From: Silurus meridionalis
Taxonomy: Eukaryota; Chordata; Actinopteri; Siluriformes; Siluridae
Reading direction: 5' to 3'
Length of the DNA stretch: 64,000 bases
Assembly: GCF_014805685.1 (NCBI RefSeq)
Contig: NC_060885.1
Coordinates: 27,942,132-28,006,131 of the forward strand
Part shown: in pieces, positions 56,001 to 64,000 of the stretch
How the letters are laid out: each line of letters opens with the position of its first letter
Numbering within the stretch: the stretch's first letter is position 1
The notes under the pieces: generated by a model
Seen by the model: the letters and a program-made list of their open reading frames with translations, nothing else
The model's database searches: none
Told to the model about the DNA's origin: nothing
Program-made: the position numbers and the translations under genes

Positions 56001-58912
56001 CTCCTCTGCTTTTTGTCTTTCCTCTGCCACTCTGCGCTCGGCACTCGTCAACGACTCGGCCAAGGTCTGCCGCTCCTCTTCTGTCCTCGAAAGCCGCGTC
56101 GCAAACTCGCTCTAACACAGAAACAACAATCTGGGGTTCATTTGTGAACAGACGAACACCTGAACTTTATTGAGATGTTTTAGAAAGCAACTTGTCCACC
56201 TTGTATTTGATTAATACAGGATTACCAGGCTATTGTTAGCTATTAGGGGCGTAACGGTACACATACTTCTACAGAAAAGTTTAGCTACAGGATTTTCGGT
56301 TCTGTGCGTACCAAATGTAACCCTTTTTATGCACGCAACAAAGTTAATATCAGAGTTCCGTCACGAACATATTAATGGCGGATTACAAGTTTGTTGAGTC
56401 TCTGCCTCGCACTTTGAGTATTTGTCTTTTTATTACTATTATTATTATGCTTGAAAACATACTCAACAATGTTAGGGGTAAAAAAAAAAAAAAAAGAAAC
56501 TAGAGTTAGCACAGTGTCACTGTGGCATTTCACTCTGTACCAGTAATATACGATTTGTATTGAATTGTTTTGCACATGTGCGCCCACTTCTGGTCATCGC
56601 TAACAGTAGCGCTATGGATTCTTTTGTGTTTTATGTCCAGCTTCAAGAACTTCTCTTAAAAGGAGAAAATCCTGACAATTTCACATTTCGAGGGAGTGAA
56701 TGAATGAAAGATGGAAGGAAGCAAGACATTTGGTAAAGTATGCTGAAATAAGTAGACCAGTTGTGTAGATCATATCTTTAGAAAATTGAATATTAAATAT
56801 AATACACACACACTCACACACACACTTATATATTTAATTTTCTTCGATCTATTGAATTTGTATCAATTTAATTGATTACTTAATTTAATGAATATTATAA
56901 AAACTTCTATAACATTCATTTGATTTATTCCATTTTATTTTATTATTAATTTTTTTTAAATAATATAAAATATGGTTTTATATATTATTTACCCAAGCAG
57001 GCATTTCATTTAAAATTGTTTAAAATGATCCCAAATTTCACTGCATTAATAAAAAAAATCAATCATTTCCTTACCCAAACTGTGACCTAAAAACCGGGGT
57101 ACCTACTAGCTATAGCTGTTACTGACCTGCATCTGTCTGTAGCTGTCCTGCTCTCGAGTCAGAGTTGCCTCAGCCTCTCGGAGTCTCTCCTGCACAGTGT
57201 GTAATGCCTGAGAGTGCAAACTGCTCCCCTCACTGTGGTCCTGCAGAATCCTGTCATCACAAACACCACATCATCATCCTCATTTGCAGGCACAAAGACA
57301 ACCATTTGAACCATTTGTAGAAAAATATCAACAAAATTAGGAGGGGAGAGGTGAATATCTCTGTCGTTGAGATACCTGGTCCTCTCGCTCTGAGCCTCTT
57401 CCAATGCCGAGCTTCTGGCCTTCAGTAACTGATCCGCCTCGTCCAGTCGCACCCTGAGCACAGCCAGCTGAGCGTCCTTAGCTGTCAGGGCCTGCGTGAG
57501 ATCATCAACCTGCGCCCTCAGCTCCCTGCCCATACGGTCTGAGCGAATCTGCTCCGTGTTCCACTTCTCAGATCGAGATCGGGACTGGTTCAGCTCTGTG
57601 TAAAGAAACAGGGAGGAAGATTAAATCTTGAGATGGATGCTCCGATTTAAAAAAAAAGACAGACAGAAATGAATTTATTATCAAATAGGTTTCAATCTGA
57701 AATTAGTAATGTGAAGCCACGCCTCAATAATTAGATGCGAAGTAAACACCTTTACTAGGGCAGATACAGAGCCACACCTTCTTCACTTGGACAGATTCGC
57801 AGGCAACGTCTTCTTTACAGTTGTAGACACCTCGTTTAATTGTAACTATTCTTGGTCTGGTATATTTTACATCTTGTTTTAAGGTGGATGTAAATACTAA
57901 AAATGACATTGAGCTCTCGCACCCTCCTGTGTGTCCTTGGTTCTCTGGATGAGCGACGCCATCTCCTGGTTAAGCGAGGACACTTCGTTCGCAGGAGCTG
58001 GTTCTCCAAACGCAGACCAGACACCACCTGACTAAGCTGTTCCTCCTGAGTTGAGCTCGACTCCACCATGACCTGAACATCTGGTGCTGCTTCTGCTGCT
58101 GCCAGGCCTGAATCTGAGCTTTCCAGGGTGTCAACTAGAGAAAGGGAGAAGAGGATGTGAGCAGAACAGTAAAGTCAATGTAAAAAAGAGTGACAAAATG
58201 ACTAATAGTGACGAATACAAACAGACATTTGGTTTTATTTCAAAGATGTTTTAAACGTAATATTATCCACCTCTATGACTCTATAGAGTTTTCTATAGCA
58301 GTACCTTGGCTTCCGTCTCGAGCGGAATCATTCTCAGTCTTGGCGCTGTGTGTGCTGGCAGTGAGGGAGCCAAGGCTGGAGGTCCGGGACAGAGCCTGTG
58401 TAGAAGGGGGAGTAGCCGGGGCAGATGGGACAGTCGCTTGCCCCAGTAACATCCCTTCAGCCACTGCAGGAGCCCGGACCGCTGTGTCTTTCCTCACCTC
58501 CTTCCTGTCGCTCTGAGGCGGATCTGAGCTGTTCAGAAAGTCAAACAGCAGATCATCGTCCACTTCAGCTCGCTTGGGTCTCACAAAGTTGGACGAGGCT
58601 TTGACCGCACTGCCACTGCTGCTTTTGCTAACAGCTGAACCCAGAGAACTTTTGCTGGACACATTAGCTGTGCCTGCTAACACGGTGGCTTTGGATTTCT
58701 TAATGTTCCCGGCAGCAGCAGAGATTAAACCGTGCGTCTCCTGGCCAGTGAAGATGTGACGGGATTCGTACGGTGTTAATTCCGGCTCTGGAGTCGAACG
58801 CTGCCAAGGAAGAACTGTGGCTTGAGTGTTTAACCAGGGCGGTGGCAGCTCCCTGGTCCACTTTGTTCAGGAAATCCTCAGCTCGGCCAGCTAAATCAAC
58901 CAACCAAGACAT
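50918..58912 (-). CDS. golga5: Golgin-84 (GOLGA5), with two apparent frame breaks
   Basis: Twelve coding exons, in transcript order: 58305-58912, 57923-58134, 57376-57595, 57127-57250, 55908-56111, 54999-55169, 54066-54194, 52941-53039, 52564-52786, 52268-52373, 51096-51159, 50918-51001. They encode about 747 aa (human 731). [20 protein letters not shown] is the conserved start, followed by a low-complexity Ser-rich region with [12 protein letters not shown], then a long coiled coil ([35 protein letters not shown]). The conserved [10 protein letters not shown] block leads into a C-terminal membrane anchor ([19 protein letters not shown]). Golgin-84 is a tail-anchored, Rab1-binding Golgi tether. 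The phases show one missing base near 57990 and one extra (or two missing) near 58815. Both flanking frames read conserved protein, so assembly error is likelier than gene death. The start exon begins at an acceptor 8 bp before the ATG, so a 5' UTR exon lies upstream. Confidence 0.95.
51640..52090 (+). mobile_element. Tc1-like transposon 5' part
   Basis: Starts with an ACCGAACAGCTATAACATTG-type terminal region and contains the start of a Tc1 transposase gene. It lies in the golga5 intron between exons 51096-51159 and 52268-52373. The catalytic part of the gene is absent. Confidence 0.8.
51793..51930 (+). pseudogene. Tc1-type transposase N-terminal fragment
   Basis: The frame reads [20 protein letters not shown], then [20 protein letters not shown], and stops after SIYQK. 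This is the helix-turn-helix DNA-binding domain of Tc1 transposases. A stop codon stands where relatives continue with Trp, and the rest of the gene is lost. It cannot encode an active enzyme. Confidence 0.8.
53046..53089. repeat. (AC)n microsatellite at a golga5 acceptor
   Basis: About 22 AC units. On the minus strand it is (GT)n ending next to the TATAACAG acceptor of golga5 exon 52941-53039. Confidence 0.95.
53140..54065. other. golga5 intron, AT-rich
   Basis: Intron between exons 52941-53039 and 54066-54194. I see no element with clear ends. Around 53150-53270 are GATTAAACC and GGCGTTATCGATGAGTCGG blocks that may be transposon debris. Confidence 0.4.
55254..55835. mobile_element. Non-autonomous DNA element, copy 2
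   Basis: Same block order as the element at 34255-34737. The left end CTAGAGGTTGACCAATACTG and right end AATTGGTCAACCACTA are near-complementary terminal repeats, so this copy defines the family ends. No coding potential. Located in the golga5 intron between exons 54999-55169 and 55908-56111. Confidence 0.7.
56245..56335. mobile_element. hAT-type terminal fragment
   Basis: TTAGGGGCGTAACGGTACAC followed by TTTTCGGTTCTGTGCGTACC resembles the left end of a common fish hAT element. The right end was not found. Located in the golga5 intron between exons 55908-56111 and 57127-57250. Confidence 0.4.
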
Positions 58913-59275
58913 CGTGGGATCTGAAAGTTCACAAATGTACATTTTATTTGCACCCTGCAGGGAAACAAGCAGTAATTAATTTGATCCCAAACCATTTTAA
59001 ATTGCAAATTGCAAATAATTTTCACACTGATAAATTTAAATTTAAAGGGTAGGAGGAACTTGCAACCATCCAGAACATTCTTCAAATACATTTTTTTTAT
59101 TGAGTTTCCACAAGAAGGGTGATGGAATACAAGGGAATTGATTTACCATGATTTTTATTAGCTCATGTTAGCATTTATATGAAACAGGCAACAATACTAT
59201 TTCCCACGTATTTTAATTTAGATAGATGGAAGCAAGATGTTTCTTCTGGTGTTTAAGTGAAAATGTGAAATTACT

Positions 59276-59338
59276 AGATGTAATGTGTGTCTTATACACC
59301 TTAAGGGTGCCAATACTTTTGTAATTGACTGTATAAGG
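59276..59338. mobile_element. Tc1-type terminal fragment
   Basis: AAGGGTGCCAATACTTTTGT followed by AATTGACTGTA is a familiar fish Tc1-type end. No partner end is nearby. Confidence 0.45.
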
Positions 59339-59449
59339 TTAATAAAAAGGTGTGAACCGGTAACTTTCATCACGACCTCCATACAATCAACACTGCCATT
59401 TTAATCTAATGCACAACAATTCAAATAAACAACTAACAAAGCAGTAGGT

Positions 59450-59760
59450 ATTGTGCTAATCAATGCCTAGCTTCTTTTACTTTTCTCCGCATCCGTATTC
59501 CGACAACCACGCCCCCTGCTCTGCTATTGGCTCGCATCTGATAATGACGCTCACTTCATCGACTAGACAGCTAAACCAGCCAATCGGAAGAAGATCAGGA
59601 ACCGCGCTGACCAATACCAACACAGAAGGCGTGATGTACTCGAATGCGCTTGAAAGCCTAACACCGATGCTCGGGTGTGTGTGTGTATATATATATATAT
59701 TCAAAAAAATGACTTTATTTTCAGCTACGTTACCCGCGATCAGGTCTCTGTATTAAAGCG
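59450..59760 (-). promoter_or_regulatory. Candidate golga5 promoter
   Basis: Three CCAAT boxes in both orientations (59526-59530 as ATTGG, 59580-59584, 59611-59615) lie within 90 bp of moderately CpG-rich DNA, 600-700 bp upstream of the golga5 ATG exon. That exon starts at an acceptor. Clustered CCAAT boxes with about 30-50 bp spacing suggest NF-Y binding. The first exon itself is not delimited. Confidence 0.5.
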
Positions 59761-60634
59761 AGGAGTTCAAAATTCCACCGGCATTGTTGAAGGATAAATA
59801 ATTCGTTTACTCGCTGTCAAATCTATTTTCTATTATCATCATAATCGCAAATCCTGCTTGACGTGGACCAGGAACTGAAAAGCCCCCAAAACAGACAGTC
59901 CCTGGATATGCCAGAGTAAAACTAACATGTTAAGGACCCCAAACAAGCTGTTCTTACCGATGCCTGAGTAAAAAAAAAAAAAATAGTTTGAGTTTAACGG
60001 AACTAAATTTAACAATTTTTATTAAAAATATAAATATAAAATATGCCAAATTAAAACCTTCGATGCAAGACTCATTTATTCGCGACGTTCTTTCTTTACT
60101 CACATAAATACAAATAAAAAACTCCACAGAAAAATCACTTTCAATCACTAAACATTTGTTGTATGTTGTAAACATTTGATGTACCAAGTATTATGCACCA
60201 AAATCCGCCATGATGCACACATCCAGCAATTAAACCCTTCCGTGTGGAAACAGCAAAATTTCCGTTTAGTGTCCTGATGATTTATGTCATTTAAAACACC
60301 ATAATTACTTTAAAACATTTACAATATTTTGTCTTAATGCACATTGATGTACATTTTCACTAATATACATACACATTTGCATAAGGCATCCATATTTTTC
60401 TCACCCCATGTTGATTAGAGTATTACAAAACTTAAAAAGCATTAATTCAAGGTACATTTAGAACAGATGTGTGGTAGACAAGTTGTGATTAATTGTGAAT
60501 TAACTCAATCATGCGATTAAATATTTTATTTGATTGATAGCCTTAATAGGAAATATATTATTTGAATATGCACACATGTACAGAATGTAATTTATATTTC
60601 TTTTTTTTTTTTCTTTCTTCCATCATCTTACAAC

Positions 60635-60772
60635 TTTCTCCTTTATCCAAGTGGTTGAGGCCGAAGAAACGCTTGAGGCTAGCAATGGTGAGCCCCTTGG
60701 TGATTCTGGGATTTGAACTCACAACCTTTTTATCATTCGTCCAACATGTTAACCACTGAAATACCACTACAA
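60635..60772 (-). mobile_element. tRNA-like SINE fragment, minus orientation
   Basis: The reverse complement begins GTGGTATTTCAGTGGTTAAC and includes GTGAGTTCAAATCCCAGAA, a box B-like sequence. The rest differs from the SINE copies at 25.5 and 46.7 kb, so it is a different subfamily. Confidence 0.6.
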
Positions 60773-60923
60773 TATATTTAGATTAACTATTAAAAAATAT
60801 TAAATATCCTATAGAAAGAGTCCATACAAATCTAAAATACTAATTGACTTCAAAATCAGTTTTAATTTAAAAGAATTGAGAGAAATAAACCACACGTGAA
60901 CAACCAATACGAAACAGTGCTTC

Positions 60924-60929
60924 TTTATT
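60924..60929 (-). terminator. Candidate rtf1 polyadenylation signal
   Basis: AATAAA on the minus strand about 900 nt downstream of the rtf1 stop, at the edge of a moderately conserved-looking, less repetitive stretch. Confidence 0.4.
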
Positions 60930-61709
60930 GTTGCCGCACTCATCTGAAATGGCCAAATCTTATTTACAAAGCATGCCACATGAATACGAGAACTGACCAG
61001 AAGACATCATTGAAAAACCAATAATAGTCACATAATCGATCTGGAACAAAGATCGCCAAAGTACAAGAGGGGTAGGGGGAACAAAAACAATGTAATAAAA
61101 AGTATTACGTACAACTGAAGTGATTTTGTCCAGTACAGGAGTGACGTCATTAATAGTCTCTTATTATTCTTCTCAATAAGACACCAGGGTTGAATCCAAA
61201 AAGTGTGCCTGACACACATGACGCAAACAAGCACACGGATTAAAAAGCTTCAGGGGGAACAAATACAGTTTATAAAAATCCCCCAAGTATTCATGTTCTA
61301 CATTTAAATAGCATTGTCATGTGTTGGAGGAGAGATTTAACAACAACAAAAAAGTATAATAGTAGAGATACAGAACATCAGGTAATTGTGTATAAATTAA
61401 CCAGTGGACAATTTCTCTCCTATAAAGTACGGCTATGAGTGAAAAACAAAACAAAAAGCCGCCACATTTCACAGGATTTACATATTTAATTTCTTTTTTT
61501 CCCCCCAGAAGACTTGCGCACACAAACTGCGCAAGTAGTTTGAAGTCTCATGTCGGATGGATGTCTTGCTCTAGTCATGCACACTCGCTCATTCACTCAC
61601 TCACACACACACACACACAGGTTTACATGTGTACAAGATCTCATTTAATCTAAAACTCTCATTCTCTCTACCTGCCTGATATACACACACACAGGGGACA
61701 AGGATTGAG

Positions 61710-61712
<3 letters not shown>

Positions 61713-61764
<52 letters not shown>
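61713..61764. repeat. (GA)n microsatellite in the rtf1 3' UTR
   Basis: About 26 GA units, 67 bp downstream of the rtf1 stop codon; (TC)n in the transcript. Confidence 0.95.
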
Positions 61765-61769
<5 letters not shown>

Positions 61770-61830
61770 TTGGGCTCCCTGGTGCAGTCCACCAACACAT
61801 GCAGGGGTTTGATGGGGGAAGCTGGAAGCT

Positions 61831-63926
61831 TCAGATGAGGCCTCGTCTCTTTTTGTAGTCCTCCAGGTTCAGGGAGCGTCGAGGGGCTCCGTCTTTCACC
61901 GGCAGCGAGTTGGAGCTTACTGACAAAGACTTTGTCTCTGCAGTACACATTCAAACACAAACAACTGAGAACATATCTGGGTTTAAAAAAATAAATGCAA
62001 TCTAGTTTTAAGGCAAAGAAAGAGAGCAGAAAAACAAACTGAACTCTGATTACTGATCAAATGACACTTTGTATTGCATCATAAAATCTAAGAGCCAATC
62101 AGATTTTAATCCAAGCCAGACAAGACCCCAGACCTCCTCACATCAATACCTGACTTTACTAACACCATTGTGGCTGAATGAATCTCACACATATCTCTGC
62201 AAGCACACTTGCAGAATCTAGTGGAAGATCTTTCCAGAAGAGTGGGAGTTCCAGCAAATGGGGACTAAATGTGGAATGCTCAAAAATCAATCTTGTGGTC
62301 AGGTGTCCACAAACTTTAGCATAAGTAATGTTGGATAAACAGTCTATGTTTTATCTTGTTGAAAACGAGACGGCAGCATCTGTGCATCTTTTAAAACACT
62401 CACCAGCACTGGGGACCTGCAGGTCAATTTTGACATCAAAGTCATGGACTTTAAACAGGTCCTCCGAGAGGTCGCTGTTAGGTTTTGTGACATCTTTGTC
62501 TCTTGGGTTCAACGTACCCTGCTTTAAAACACACACACACATGCACATGGTGTTGATAAAGGTTAGGTTGTTATGGATCCAGTATTCAGAACACAAATGT
62601 CCTAGAAAACGATGGTTTACACCGTTTCAGGAGCAGTGAGGAGATAAAACAGTGTAAAAACCTATAAGATGCATGACATCATTAGTAGATTATGACTGGG
62701 TGCTCAGGTGGAATTCTTTCTCAGCCTACCTGTTTGTTGACCTGCTGCGAGTTGTCCTGTCCGGAGCCCGAACCGTATTTCTGATTAAGGTGGGCGAGAA
62801 TAGCAGCGTGGACAGAAGGGTCTCTGGCCTGGAGGTTTCAAAATAAATAAATGAATAAATTCAGTGTGTACTGAACTGTATATGGTTGAAATGACAAATC
62901 CTACTTGAACTTGAAAATCATGAATCAGCAGAAAGAAAAACAGTTATGAAGCTTGTTGATTGTTCAAAATTTCTAGCATCATTTATTGCTCTGTACTAAA
63001 AAAGCCATGAAATTCAACTGCTGTAAAAAAATATAGCAGATATTAATGTTAATTTAATGTGGGACGTCACAGATTTGGTAAAAAAACCAAACAAACTAAC
63101 AAAAAAAAAAAACACAATTATTTGATTTTAACATAAAAGGTGATTGATTCATTGTTTGGTTTTTTTCTTGCAGCATCAGCTTTATTTTTTTTTCCTCCCA
63201 CCTTTATTTATTGTAGCAGTTTTTCCCCATAAACTGTAATCATAGCGACATTTTTGAATTGCGCAGTAATTACACCATGTAATCAAGCATTCTACAAATG
63301 TTAGTAGTGCCCCCTGTTGGAAAGTTTGTGTGTGCGCGTGAGTGCTCGGTCTATCCAGCGGGACTTATCACCTGGTGCTCTTTGCAAGTTTGTCCACCAC
63401 AACAAGGGTTAAATATACATTAAATATCTTGGAATGTGATTGGTCAGAAGCCACTGATTAGTTGTGTATAAAGTGCAGATGCAAATCGTAGGTTTATATT
63501 AGTGTGTAACTGCTGATATGCAGTTGTATGGGAGGAACCTGCAGTGTCTGTGTGAAAGCTCTAACTCTTCATGACCGAATTTATAGCCACTATAGCGTTT
63601 GTGAGAACGGGACACTAACCAGTTTCAAAAGTAATCCACTATAGATAAAAACTCCTTTTTCATACTTTCGATGTTGTATGAGAGGAAACAGAGGAAACTT
63701 ACCCTTGATCATTTGCCTTTAACAGAAAAAAGTGTTTTATCCCTTATACATTTCTTAAGGACTCGCTTACATTGTTAAAAAAAAAGAAGACAGGATAAAA
63801 ACGATACAAAAGAAAACGATAAAAAAGAAAAACAGAAAAAGTTCTTACATTGGACACCATAGTGGGTTTGCACTGCCTTCTGGTAAAAGGGTCCATCTGC
63901 TGGTTTTTGGAGTTCTGACCTTCAGC
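61831..63926 (-). CDS. rtf1: RNA polymerase-associated protein RTF1, C-terminal exons (gene runs off the window)
   Basis: Four coding exons, in transcript order: 63849-63926, 62730-62828, 62404-62518 (or 62521), 61831-61937. They encode the last 132-133 residues. Visible conserved blocks are [51 protein letters not shown] and the terminus [16 protein letters not shown]. These match vertebrate RTF1, a subunit associated with the Paf1 complex that promotes transcription elongation and H2B ubiquitination. The Plus3 and histone-modification domains must lie beyond 64000. Junctions are GT-AG with consistent phases. The 62518/62521 acceptor is a tandem AAG-CAG site that adds or drops one Gln. Confidence 0.93.
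62130..62330 (+). mobile_element. Tc1-like relic, right part
   Basis: CTCCTCACATCAATACCTGA, TGTGGCTGAATGAAT and GTCAGGTGTCCACAAACTTT match the right half of the element at 28593-29003. It lies in the last rtf1 intron, and no coding remnant survives. Confidence 0.65.
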
Positions 63927-64000
63927 CTGTGGGAAAAACAAAAATAAAGGAGAACAAGGGTGACATTCCTGGACATTTCCGTGACCAAACGCTCACACAG

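Larger units (their letters stand above)
59760..61830. other. golga5-rtf1 intergenic DNA and rtf1 3' UTR
   Basis: AT-rich, no coding exon recognised. It includes a tRNA-like SINE fragment and the rtf1 3' UTR, which probably begins at 61830 and runs to a polyadenylation signal near 60924. Confidence 0.45.

Noticed and set aside
27844..58912. trip11 and golga5 as pseudogenes
   Set aside because: Frame breaks are single-base, while all splice sites, phases and conserved blocks in 34 coding exons remain. Decayed genes would also show stops and lost splice sites.

Overview
The window is nuclear DNA from a vertebrate, almost certainly a teleost fish and possibly a catfish (low confidence). The genes have many GT-AG introns, and their translated exons match five vertebrate genes. 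The non-coding DNA is full of fish-type repeats: several Tc1/mariner relics, tRNA-derived SINEs, non-LTR retrotransposon 3' ends and very long CA, GA and TA microsatellites. No operon, phage, CRISPR or other prokaryotic feature is present.

All five genes lie on the minus strand. From left to right: tc2n (tandem C2 domains, CDS 1862-12059, 11 coding exons, 468 aa); fbln5 (fibulin-5, 13978-22903, 10 coding exons, 451 aa); trip11 (GMAP-210 golgin, 27844-47573, 22 coding exons, about 1,987 aa); golga5 (golgin-84, 50918-58912, 12 coding exons, about 747 aa); and the last four coding exons of rtf1 (Paf1-complex subunit, 61831-63926), which continues past the right edge. Exon phases were checked by hand across every junction. 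The order tc2n-fbln5-trip11 matches human 14q32.12. golga5 follows trip11 directly without ataxin-3 and its other human neighbours, and rtf1 (human 15q15.1) marks a synteny break.

The genes do not form one pathway. fbln5 encodes a secreted elastic-fibre glycoprotein with an integrin-binding RGD. trip11 and golga5 encode two Golgi tethering coiled-coil proteins that sit next to each other here. tc2n encodes a C2-domain protein, and rtf1 a transcription-elongation factor. CpG-rich or CCAAT/CRE/ETS-bearing candidate promoters lie upstream of tc2n, trip11 and golga5.

The coding sequences of trip11 (three sites) and golga5 (two sites) carry single-base-type frame breaks inside otherwise well conserved exons, while tc2n and fbln5 are intact. 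Assembly indels are the likeliest cause, not pseudogenes. Other notable points are a GC-AG intron in trip11 whose donor runs into a long CA repeat, a tc2n exon embedded between microsatellites, a large palindrome made of nested TA and CA repeats around a 23-bp inverted repeat, and a pogo/Tigger-like DNA transposon. I did not find a convincing previously undescribed biological system.
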